Below are positions 9,301 to 15,040 of a stretch of 21,786 nt of DNA, one piece after another. The DNA comes from Mxb001 sp051007175 (GTDB lineage: Bacteria; Actinomycetota; Actinomycetes; S36-B12): contig JBPCSL010000195.1 in assembly GCA_051007175.1 (NCBI GenBank), forward strand, positions 1-21,786, in the 5' to 3' direction. Positions within the stretch are counted from its first letter, which is position 1. Every line of letters starts with the position of its first letter. Position numbers and translations under genes: made by a program. Under the pieces are notes generated by a model, which worked only from the letters and a program-made list of their open reading frames with translations, was not told the DNA's origin and ran no database searches.

Positions 9301-12300
9301 TCGGACGTGGTCTTCACTCCCGCGACCGGCTTCAGCGGCCGGGTGACGGCCCCGCTGCAGTACCAGGTGTCCAACTCTTACACCCAGGTCGTCGCCGGCA
9401 ATCCGGCGGCCAAGACGCAGACGGCGACGGCCTATCTGATCCCCACGATCGGGGCGCCGGCACCATCGTCATCCGCCGCGGACGCCAAGACGGGCCTGGT
9501 CAACACGCCCGTCAGCCTCTCGCCGCTGGCCAACGACACCGACGGGCAGCTCTATCCGCTGCAGTCGGCATCGCTGCGACTCTGTGCAGCGGGCGACACC
9601 ACCCCGCACTGCACGGCAACCTCGGTGAGTGTGCCCGACAAGGGCACCTTCGCGCTGAATCCCGCCACCGGCGTGGTCACCTTCACCCCGGAGCCCGGCT
9701 GGACGGGCAGCGCGACGGTGCCGTACGGGGTTTCCGACACGGGCGGCACGGTCGTGGGCGCGACGATCACGGTGACGGTGAACGCACCGCAGGCGAGCAA
9801 CGATGACTCCTACGGCCTGCCAGGGTTGGTGCAGACGACCCCGGTGCTGGTCAATGACTCTCCGGCATCCGGGACCGGCACGACACTGGATGCGGCGAGC
9901 GTGCGGCTCTGCGGACCGTCCGATGCGGCGCCGTCGTGCACGCAGACGTCGGTGACGACATCGAAGGGCACCTACACGGTCAGCGGCTCCGGGGTCGTGA
10001 CGTTCACCCCGGCGTCGGGATTCACCGATGGTGATGATGCGGTCGCCTACAGTGTGCGGGACTCGGCCGGGCAGGTGGCGACCGCGCTTGTGCGCCCGCA
10101 TGTGGTTGCGCCGCCTCTGCCGGCTGTCGCGGACGACACCGCCTACACCTCGGAAGGGCGCCCGGCGGTCTTCCGGCCGTGGGGCAACGACACCTCCATG
10201 GGCAATCGGACGGTCGGCACCGTCGCCTACGTCGACGGCGGTCTCACCCACGGCAGCGTGCGATTGTGCGGACCGGGTGGTGTGCCCGGGTCGTGCGATG
10301 ACACGACGCTGACGACCGTCGACGGCATCTACGCGGTGGACCTCGCCGGGGCGAACGCCGGCCAGGTCACCTTCACCCCCGCTCCCGGATTCACCGGCGT
10401 GGCCGCCTATCCGGTGAGCTACGAGATCGCCAACGCCTACACCGTCAACGGGGCGGCCGCCACGGAGATCGCGCGCGCCCTGCTGACCCCGATCGTCGTG
10501 GCGGCGCCGACGGCGGCCGCTGTCGACGACACCGGGGCTGCGTCCTACGGGCAGCAGGTGACCTTCACGCCGTGGTCGAACGACTCCCGTGCGGCATCGA
10601 GCACCTCGGGGAGCGTCTCCTATGCCAATGTCGGTAGCGCGAATGGGTTCGATGCGGCCACGGTGCGGCTGTGTGGCACGGGCGTCGTAGTGCCCGCCTG
10701 CGACGACACGAAGGTGACCACGGTCGATGGCACCTATACGGTCGTCCTGTCAGGGGACGATGCTGGGAAGGTGACGTTCACCCCGGCCGCGGGCTTCACG
10801 GGCGCGGCCACCGCTCCGCCGACGTACCAGATCTCCAGCCCCTACTCGATTGCGAACTCCTCGCCGAACTACTCGGGTGCCGGCACGGCGGTCACATCGG
10901 CCCGGCTGCTGCCCACGGTCGGGCCCCTCACCCCGCCGAACGCCGATCCTGACGCCGGCAGCGGCTACCGCGACGACACTGTGACGGTGAATCTGCTCGC
11001 CAATGACGACACCGGCACCTTCCCGCTGGTGGCCGCGTCGATCCTGTTGTGCGACGACACCGACGTCGCGCCCGCCTGTACGCACTTCGTCGTGGTGCTG
11101 CCCGGGCAGGGGACCGCGACGGTGAACCCCGACGGCACGGTCTCCTTTGTCCCGGATTCCGGCTGGACGGGTCAGGTGTCGCTGCCCTACTCGGTGGCTG
11201 ACTCGCAGGGCAATCGCGACTTCTCGACGGTGACCATCACGATGATCGCTCCGGTCATGCCCGTGGCGGGCGATGACTCCGCGACCACGCCCGCGGGGAC
11301 GCCCGTGAGCGTGCCCGCTGGCACCGACGACACTCGAGGCACCTATCCGCTGGTGCTCGGCACTGTGCGACTGTGCGGAGTCGGCGATGTCGCGCCCGCG
11401 TGCGACGACACCATCGTCACCGACGCCACCGGTACCTTCACGGTCAACGGCGATGGCACCGTGTCCTTTAGACCGGCGCCGGGCTTTTCCGGCCCGGCAG
11501 CGATCGTGTACTCCATCGCCGACGATCACGGCAATCGCGACGATGGCCTCATCTCCATTGCGGTGACCGCGCCGCCGTCCGGAGGTGGCGGCGGTAGCGG
11601 TTCCGGAGGTGGCGGCGGTGGCGGTTCCGGAGGTGGCGGTTCCGGCGGCGGGGGGGCGCCGGGGCCTGTCCCAGTCACCGACGATGACCACGGGGTGGTG
11701 CGGCCGGGAAATCCGGTGACACTGGACCCGATCGGGAACGACGTCCCGGGTCAGGGTCAGTCGTTCGACGGCTCGAGCCTGCGACTGTGCCCGAACGGCA
11801 GCACGCCGCCGGATTGCGCCGCCACGCAGGCGACCACCCCGCAGGGAACGTGGACGGTGGATCCCAGGACGGGCGGCGTGACGTTCGCCCCGGCCGACGG
11901 TTTCAAGGGCAAGGTGGAAATGCCTTACCAGGTGGAGACCAGTGACGGCCAGGTGGTGGATGCGGTGATCACGGTGTGGGTGACCGACCCACCGAAGGCC
12001 GCCGACGATGTCTCCTCCGGTAGGGCGGACACACCGCAGGCCCTGGATCCGTGGGAGAACGATTCTCCTGATGCTGCTCCCTGGGTGACGTCGAGCCTGC
12101 GACTGTGCGGTGCGGCGCAGTCGCCCCCGCAGTGCGATTCCACCCGAGTGGAGACTCCCGACGGCGTCTACGCGATCGATCCGGCGACCGGCACGGTCGT
12201 CTTCACGCCCACACCGGGATTCACTGGTACGGCGACCCCGCTGCGCTACCAGGTCACCGACGAGGCCGGCCAGGTCGCCGACGCGTGGCTGCGGCCGTCC

Positions 12301-13065
12301 GTGCGCTCCTCGAGCGGCGCCGGCACGGGCACCCTCATCGTGACGAAGAAGGTGCTCACCGGCGACGAGTGGCGCACCGGCAACGTCAAGCTCGTAACCA
12401 CGTGCACCGACGGGGTCCGGCAGTTGCGGCGGACGCACCTGATGCCGGTGGGCACGCACAAGCAGTCGTGGCGCGTCGCGGTGCCCGCGGGGATGACCTG
12501 CTCGGTGGCCGAGCGACATGGAGGGCAGCCGGACCCGGTGAGCGTGCAGCCGACGCTCGAGGGGCAGCGCTGGCCGAGTTCCACGGTCGCACGACTGGCG
12601 ACGGGGGAGACCGCTCGCCTGGGCACCGCCGTCCCCATCGAGCGGCTGGAGGTCTCGGCCAAGGGCGGCTGCTCGATCACCGCGTCGCGCCTGCGCGCGG
12701 CGACCGCCGGGATGTGCGTCCTCACCTGGCGCGTCCCCGACGGGGTGGTGTCGAGCACGACCCGCTGGGCCTACTCCACTCCCGTCACCAGCACGCGCTC
12801 CACCGTGGGCACCGCGACCGCGGCGCTGGCGATCGCCGCGGGCCAGGCGACCCGGGTTACGTTCGTCAACACCTACACCGCCGCGGCGGCAACGGTCACG
12901 CGCACGGTGGCCGTCGTCCCCGACTGTCCGGTTACCAAGGCCCGACCCGCCGAAGCTGGAGACCCAGGCTCCTGCCCGGCCACGAAGGCCTCTCCGCTGC
13001 ACGGGCAGGCTGCCTCGGCGCCCCCCTGGTGGTCGCGGCCAAGGAACGCCTTCTCCGCACTGTGA
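3328..13065 (+). CDS. Giant secreted fibril/adhesin-like protein with CshA-type repeats and DUF5979-like domain
   Basis: About 3245 aa. The GTG at 3328 is chosen because GGAGG lies 7 nt upstream and it gives a clean signal peptide (RIGRPLMR, a hydrophobic core, cleavage near AQA at 27-29). A TTG at 3292 has no ribosome site. Order: N-terminal region with many Cys and aromatics (about 30-820), interrupted near 266-336 by a phage-structural-like module; an SdrD/Cna-B-like domain (about 825-895); about 17 CshA-type repeats of about 115 aa (about 948-2993), with a Gly/Ser linker before the last two; then a DUF5979-like domain (about 3002-3185) starting GTLIVTKKVLTGDE and ending VTFVNTYT. Family knowledge says such proteins form surface fibrils that bind host or partner cells. 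The C-terminus (ending WWSRPRNAFSAL) has no LPXTG motif and no membrane helix, so attachment is unexplained. The likely controller is the adjacent two-component pair (inference). Confidence 0.88.
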   Translation: MRIGRPLMRVLAIAVTAALIPLGTSMAQAVGAVTLTAPASASPGDVIDLRASMPVSDDSGTVSQTIAMVIDPAKVKLTAATDIIAPNGWTVEYSVDGTNFTAAAPATAVGWAAVRAVRASGNVQTLGSDNGFQVAQGTATGSAGSTAPAFIASSGTGDGYEAFFDPGRTRVFNLYHHEFTYPPNHQYYYANVKTLDCHVLATGGTCAGFPYEMRVGTNHVALGKVVGEQLWVAGTWDNPTDSPDQGWKIGYECVDLAAVLKTPSSVVTAKVLTNNVVTLTTGATHNLNVGDTVLVAGVGSPFDGSYTVTATPSTTTFSYARINANIASAAATGNVGGAPKGCATPWVPMASFNMSAFSTDNPPRNFNNTIDLVGSSYTGSLGPTKLWTMNAQTGALYCLDTALNAPCSSMPSGGWTIPWPGGALTAARPSSFSSAYLDASIEIWDGRIYLKAWASGVDSWRLTCVMQSNPSQACPGFSGTTSGFTSGQFRVVDWGKLVQLPAADGSTRGVCLIGRPVQCLDSSGTPFGAPSSLSISSYNNSYAPHPVRLGTRITYANTTDIFCWDAALAGGAGAGCFGGSGTLPAGTLNLSSSGSTSFSGNYTLVLDPIVPDCAWIGMHQQPTLRTINMKNGLLGTNASPACAGLATTRMSFSGSPVIPRMGCNVGPNDTAVRSWRSFALTSPGSGFTSATLTVQAETGANIPGWTNVPLTAGTSPPYSRAFDDATLPVSLTGQNPKFIVDLVNGASVTSGSAVVQAVGDAPQLCLKPVVIAQCNQTAGLGPVKPLLFQSAPLSVSGTGSASPGGSFGTDTKSVGITSPTASQCGSTLTGRATDGAGGSGNPAAGVTVTLLDDSGTVVLDDSGNAMTAVTDASGAYSFGLLKPGAYKVRFPSSAAATSVTAQTASGGTGSDPGVKTAISGTSTSGTTVLAVGTAGVVNGQYIVNPVARPNVSSGAQGAAQTISPLADDSASTGATYSGGSTALKLCLASEVSPNCTGASRVMAQGQGVYTVSGTTVTFTPCSTTVGNLTVNGVAYATGCTGTPFTGTATAATYQSTDSLGLKASSTVTPTVIAAPIATNDTSSGAFATAQPTNVRSNDMPGAGQSVVVSSIELCTTATTDATCDSTNYKSLVVANQGIYTVDDTTGIVTFTPCRAANTPTMSPACTSGFSGVATPIKYIVKDGLGQIGSATITPTVTAPPTVVPAADTTSGAQGAAQSINPLANDDTVVSAVSLDATSVKICTTATADSSCTSTSAVVVPGKGAYTVNAATGIITFTPCSANGTPSTPSGINCTGAFTGTPDPVKYAAKDNLGRVVTSTYTPTVVGIPTASADSSSGAFGAMQTLSVLASDVAGAGGSLLASSVRVCASGTAAASCMGSTYVSAGRGVFTVNANGTVSFAPCTAAGVPDASCTAPFAGAVPAIGYRVTDSVGQFATSTVTVTVNPPTADVANADTSTGFAGAVQSANPLSNDSAPAGVTLLGSSVRLCASGIVPPNCISTSVVVPGKGVYVDDTVAGLIRFVPCNTQAGSLAYAGVTYGTACTGTPFTGTPAAVTYQVSDNLSTPRTVSATYTPTVVGPPNAVDDTSTGPYGQAQTVAVLGNDHAYAATSLVTSSVRLCGPGDDSTINGAGSCDDTMLTTSAGTYLVNANGMVTFTPVSGFSGPAPAVTYQVADALGQKDAATISVSVAAPVGPTAADDTVTLLPGAGSTFRAITGAGGLATPGDGALVPADTCLIDPAAPGSCDADDAVSVPGVGTWQLNRSTGVVNFQADPSATAGVMTGVAYRVTDGNGQTATATLVLVIPPPPAATDDTSYGEQGMPIILSPMGNDVAGTTSAPLVVTSVRLCGPGQPPGCNATALIVPEGTYAVNPSTGQVVFTPTSPTFVGTATAVTYAVSDSAGQMATARVQAVLLDRPAPIAVDDAGSAGYGQTVTLSPLANDSAGTAPGDGSVSGLTLTSSSLRLCATGQSPNACSSTSSVTTVDGTYVISGSDVVFTPATGFSGRVTAPLQYQVSNSYTQVVAGNPAAKTQTATAYLIPTIGAPAPSSSAADAKTGLVNTPVSLSPLANDTDGQLYPLQSASLRLCAAGDTTPHCTATSVSVPDKGTFALNPATGVVTFTPEPGWTGSATVPYGVSDTGGTVVGATITVTVNAPQASNDDSYGLPGLVQTTPVLVNDSPASGTGTTLDAASVRLCGPSDAAPSCTQTSVTTSKGTYTVSGSGVVTFTPASGFTDGDDAVAYSVRDSAGQVATALVRPHVVAPPLPAVADDTAYTSEGRPAVFRPWGNDTSMGNRTVGTVAYVDGGLTHGSVRLCGPGGVPGSCDDTTLTTVDGIYAVDLAGANAGQVTFTPAPGFTGVAAYPVSYEIANAYTVNGAAATEIARALLTPIVVAAPTAAAVDDTGAASYGQQVTFTPWSNDSRAASSTSGSVSYANVGSANGFDAATVRLCGTGVVVPACDDTKVTTVDGTYTVVLSGDDAGKVTFTPAAGFTGAATAPPTYQISSPYSIANSSPNYSGAGTAVTSARLLPTVGPLTPPNADPDAGSGYRDDTVTVNLLANDDTGTFPLVAASILLCDDTDVAPACTHFVVVLPGQGTATVNPDGTVSFVPDSGWTGQVSLPYSVADSQGNRDFSTVTITMIAPVMPVAGDDSATTPAGTPVSVPAGTDDTRGTYPLVLGTVRLCGVGDVAPACDDTIVTDATGTFTVNGDGTVSFRPAPGFSGPAAIVYSIADDHGNRDDGLISIAVTAPPSGGGGGSGSGGGGGGGSGGGGSGGGGAPGPVPVTDDDHGVVRPGNPVTLDPIGNDVPGQGQSFDGSSLRLCPNGSTPPDCAATQATTPQGTWTVDPRTGGVTFAPADGFKGKVEMPYQVETSDGQVVDAVITVWVTDPPKAADDVSSGRADTPQALDPWENDSPDAAPWVTSSLRLCGAAQSPPQCDSTRVETPDGVYAIDPATGTVVFTPTPGFTGTATPLRYQVTDEAGQVADAWLRPSVRSSSGAGTGTLIVTKKVLTGDEWRTGNVKLVTTCTDGVRQLRRTHLMPVGTHKQSWRVAVPAGMTCSVAERHGGQPDPVSVQPTLEGQRWPSSTVARLATGETARLGTAVPIERLEVSAKGGCSITASRLRAATAGMCVLTWRVPDGVVSSTTRWAYSTPVTSTRSTVGTATAALAIAAGQATRVTFVNTYTAAAATVTRTVAVVPDCPVTKARPAEAGDPGSCPATKASPLHGQAASAPPWWSRPRNAFSAL
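4123..4335 (+). other. Phage-structural-like module inside the giant protein
   Basis: About 70 codons (VVTAKVLTNNVVTLTTG to ATGNVG, residues about 266-336) resemble the short beta module found repeatedly in phage tail and baseplate-type proteins, with the signature TLTT.A.H.L.VGD.V.V.G...FDG.YTVT. It sits between VDLAAVLKTP and GGAPKGCATPW, whose flanks read as one continuous domain. It therefore looks like a domain inserted into a pre-existing fold. The family resemblance is from memory. Confidence 0.5.
6169..12312 (+). repeat. About 17 CshA-type protein repeats
   Basis: Tandem units of about 110-140 codons share the pattern DD..SG.xG..xxxxPLxND, then SVRLC, a second Cys 7-12 residues on, a GxGTYTV core, TGxVTFTP.xGFTG, YxVxDxxGQxATA and a closing TPTV..P. 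Approximate unit starts are 6169, 6553, 6930, 7310, 7670, 8065, 8405, 8747, 9080, 9470, 9790, 10120, 10510, 10935, 11257, 11670 and 11995. Most units keep the Cys pair, which could form one disulfide per repeat. Units starting near 9080, 10120 and 10510 are longer and share an extra SYT/AYT/PYS insertion. The unit near 8405 is the most divergent. The DNA of the units has diverged well beyond simple repeats. Confidence 0.85.
11578..11667 (+). repeat. Glycine/serine-rich linker with DNA microrepeats
   Basis: The codons encode runs of Gly broken by single Ser residues, including GSGGGGSGGGG, and end APGPVP. The DNA is built from near-identical units of the type TTCCGGAGGTGGCGG. It separates repeats 1-15 from the last two repeats and the DUF5979-like domain, so it probably acts as a flexible hinge near the C-terminal end. 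The tandem DNA units could change copy number by slippage. Confidence 0.85.
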
Positions 13066-13102
13066 CCTCCTTCACGGCCTGGCGACGGCGGGCGAGGGTC
13101 TG
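13061..13102 (+). repeat. 42-bp direct repeat, copy B
   Basis: This matches 145-186 at 37 of 42 positions. It begins on the last bases of the giant gene, overlapping its stop codon, but the protein-like reading (VTSFTAWRRRARV) is in a different frame from the giant gene. That frame remains open to 13136. It probably marks a leftover coding end just upstream of serA. Confidence 0.75.
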
Positions 13103-13114
13103 CTCCGCCCTCGT

Positions 13115-13120
13115 TAGACT
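13115..13120 (+). promoter_or_regulatory. Possible -10 box for serA
   Basis: TAGACT fits TANNNT and lies 45 bp before the serA GTG, which would leave a short untranslated leader containing GAGGTGAG. No good -35 box is visible, so this is tentative. Confidence 0.3.
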
Positions 13121-13165
13121 CGCCCCGCCGGCCTGATCCGCGGGCCGCAATGCCCGAGGTGAGCC

Positions 13166-14755
13166 GTGTCCAAGCCCGTCGTCCTCATCGCCGAGGAGTT
13201 GTCCCCCGCGACTGTCGAGGCCCTCGGCCCCGACTTCGAGATTCGCCACTGCGACGGTGCCAACCGCAGCGAGTTGCTGGCCGCCATTGGCGACGCGGAC
13301 GCCCTCCTCGTGCGCTCCGCCACCCAGGTCGACGCCGAGGCCATCGCCGCGGGCACGAACCTGAAGGTCGTCGCCCGCGCGGGCGTGGGCCTCGACAACG
13401 TCGACGTCAAGGCCGCGACCCAGGCCGGCGTCATGGTCGTCAATGCGCCGACCTCCAACATCGTGAGCGCCGCCGAGCTGGCCGTCGCCCTGCTCCTGTC
13501 GGTCGCCCGCAATGTCGTGCCCGCCAACATGGCGCTGAAGAACGGCGAGTGGAAGCGGTCGAAGTACAACGGCGTCGAGCTGTCGGAGAAGACCGTCGGC
13601 ATCGTCGGCCTCGGTCGCATCGGCATCCTGGTGGCGCAGCGACTGTCGGCGTTCGGGGTCAAGCTCATCGCCTACGACCCCTACATCCAGCCCGCCCGCG
13701 CCGCGCAGATCGGAGTGCGCATGGTGTCTCTGGACGACCTGCTGCGGGAGTCCGACTTCATCACCGTTCACCTGCCCAAGACCGCGGAGACCGCCGGCCT
13801 CATCGGCGAGGAGCAGCTGCGCCTCGTGAAGCCGTCCGTCTACGTCATCAACGCCGCACGCGGCGGCATCGTCGACGAGCAGGCGCTCTTCGAGGCGATC
13901 TCCGAGGGACGCGTGGCGGGTGCCGGCCTCGACGTCTACTCCAAGGAACCCTGCACGGACTCCCCGCTCTTCGCGCTGGAGTCCGTCGTCGCCACCCCCC
14001 ATCTCGGTGCCTCCACCGACGAGGCGCAGGAGAAGGCCGGCATCGCCGTCGCCAAGTCCGTGCGCCAGGCGCTCGCGGGCGAGCTCGTGCCCGACGCGGT
14101 CAACGTCCAGGGCGGTGTGATCGCCGAGGCCATCCGGCCCCTCGTGCCGGTGGCCCAGCGCATCGGCGGAATCGCGGCCGGCCTGCTCAACGGCGCGCTG
14201 CAGCGTGTCGACGTCGAGGTGCGCGGGGAGGTCGCCGAGCTCGACGTCCGCGTGCTGGAGCTAGCGGCCCTCAAGGGCGTCCTCCAGGGCCTCGTCCACG
14301 ACCCCGTGTCCTATGTCAATGCCCCGGTCCTGGCGCAGCAGCGCGGAGTCGAGGTCGCCCTCACGACCGACCTCGAGAGCGACGACTACCGCAATCTCCT
14401 GCGCGTGCGCCTCACGCGCAGCGACGGCACGGTGGTGAGCGTCGGTGGCACCGTGAGCGGGCCGCACGACATCGCCAAGGTCGTGGAGGTCGACGAGTTC
14501 AGTGTCGACGTGCCCATCAGCGAGCACATGGTCTTCCTGCGCTATCACGACCGTCCCGGTGTCGTGGCGACCGTCGGCCGCATCCTCGGCGATGCGCAGG
14601 TCAACATCGGCGGCATGCAGGTGAGTCGCGACCAGTCGGGGGAGCACGCCCTTATCGTGCTCACCGTCGACCACGCGGTCCCCGCGGACGCGATGGACGC
14701 CATCATCAAGGAGGTTGGCGCCCACAAGGGCCGCGCGGTCGACCTGGTCTTCTAG
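13166..14755 (+). CDS. serA: D-3-phosphoglycerate dehydrogenase
   Basis: This enzyme oxidises 3-phosphoglycerate to 3-phosphohydroxypyruvate with NAD+, the first step of serine synthesis. At 529 aa it matches the long actinobacterial type. The NAD-binding motif is GLGRIG (148-153) with the acidic Asp171 in AYDPY. The catalytic Arg lies in NAARGG (Arg232) and the catalytic His in TPHLGAS (His279). After the catalytic region an intervening regulatory segment (about 305-450) leads to a C-terminal ACT domain (about 453-529, starting MVFLRYHDRPGV), so serine feedback inhibition is expected from family knowledge. It starts at GTG 13166 with GAGGTGAG just upstream. It lies after the giant protein gene in the same orientation and converges on leuA. 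Its stop region is partly duplicated downstream. Confidence 0.97.
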   Translation: MSKPVVLIAEELSPATVEALGPDFEIRHCDGANRSELLAAIGDADALLVRSATQVDAEAIAAGTNLKVVARAGVGLDNVDVKAATQAGVMVVNAPTSNIVSAAELAVALLLSVARNVVPANMALKNGEWKRSKYNGVELSEKTVGIVGLGRIGILVAQRLSAFGVKLIAYDPYIQPARAAQIGVRMVSLDDLLRESDFITVHLPKTAETAGLIGEEQLRLVKPSVYVINAARGGIVDEQALFEAISEGRVAGAGLDVYSKEPCTDSPLFALESVVATPHLGASTDEAQEKAGIAVAKSVRQALAGELVPDAVNVQGGVIAEAIRPLVPVAQRIGGIAAGLLNGALQRVDVEVRGEVAELDVRVLELAALKGVLQGLVHDPVSYVNAPVLAQQRGVEVALTTDLESDDYRNLLRVRLTRSDGTVVSVGGTVSGPHDIAKVVEVDEFSVDVPISEHMVFLRYHDRPGVVATVGRILGDAQVNIGGMQVSRDQSGEHALIVLTVDHAVPADAMDAIIKEVGAHKGRAVDLVF

Positions 14756-14792
14756 GCCTCGCGCACGATTTGGTCTTCCAAGCCTCGCGGGT
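14741..14792 (+). repeat. Imperfect 26-bp tandem duplication across the serA stop
   Basis: Copy 1 (14741-14766) carries the last four serA codons (DLVF) and the TAG. Copy 2 (14767-14792) matches at about 19 of 26 positions. Read in its own frame, copy 2 is DLVFQASR against DLVF-stop-ASR in copy 1. The unit is not a multiple of three, so copy 2 is out of the serA frame. Confidence 0.65.
14752..14767 (+). repeat. 16-bp direct repeat at serA end (pair with 15041-15056)
   Basis: CTAGGCCTCGCGCACG is identical at 14752-14767 and 15041-15056. The first copy overlaps the serA stop. The second is the end of leuA read from the other strand (V-R-E-A-stop). The two copies bracket the convergent intergenic segment. 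A shorter version, CTAGGCCTCG, occurs again at 16870-16879, at the stop of the leuA leader peptide. Confidence 0.7.
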
Positions 14793-14933
14793 CGGACCCC
14801 TTGTCTCAGCGCTCCTGCCCGTGGGCTCGCCGTCAGTTCTGGTGAGGGGGTCGTGGGGCGTCCCGCTGCCGGACCACTCGCGGCGCCCAGCCGGGAGTCG
14901 TACGCCGTCCCAGATGTCGAGTCTCGCGGTGGT

Positions 14934-14997
14934 CAGGTGAACGCTATGCAGTCTATTGAGCCCATTCCGGCCGAATAGACACAACAGCATTCACCTG
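14934..14997. promoter_or_regulatory. 64-bp imperfect palindrome in the serA/leuA convergent gap
   Basis: Outer arms CAGGTGAACGCT (14934-14945) and AGCATTCACCTG (14986-14997) pair at 11 of 12 positions. Inner arms GTCTATT (14951-14957) and AATAGAC (14974-14980) pair perfectly. A further GCC/GGC pair lies inside, and all are symmetric about one centre. The internal loops are equal in size (5 nt each). The stretch is more AT-rich than its surroundings. It has no T tract, so a simple terminator is not the best reading. A protein-binding dyad or a remnant of a small mobile element are alternatives. The rest of 14793-15040 shows nothing else convincing. Confidence 0.6.
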
Positions 14998-15040
14998 GTG
15001 CTCGCTGCGGTTCGGCGGGCGGGCCACCCCATCCCGGGAC

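Noticed and set aside
12925..12990. CPVTKA and CPATKA near the C-terminus of the giant protein as possible sorting signals
   Set aside because: They only loosely resemble LPXTG (Cys for Leu and Lys for Gly) and no hydrophobic helix follows in this or another frame.
10750..13002. 750-codon open frame antisense to the giant gene
   Set aside because: Very Arg/His/Gly-rich, no plausible fold, and fully opposite the repeat-bearing gene.
145..13102. Attachment sites of an integrated element
   Set aside because: No integrase, excisionase or tRNA gene lies between the repeats, and the copies differ at five positions with a synonymous bias, so site-specific integration is not supported.
12105..13136. 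Long open frame overlapping the 3' end of the giant gene
   Set aside because: Nearly all of it is an Arg/His/Gly-rich shadow of the giant gene in another frame. Only its last part, the copy-B repeat after 13061, looks protein-like, so it was reported as a repeat rather than a gene.
14790..14855. GACCCC/GGGGTC inverted pair as a serA terminator
   Set aside because: The arms are short, about 45 nt apart and lack a T tract, so chance pairing in GC-rich DNA is likely.
13150..14940. 596-codon open frame overlapping serA
   Set aside because: Arg/Gly/Pro-rich shadow of serA; serA has all its catalytic and ACT motifs in the other frame.
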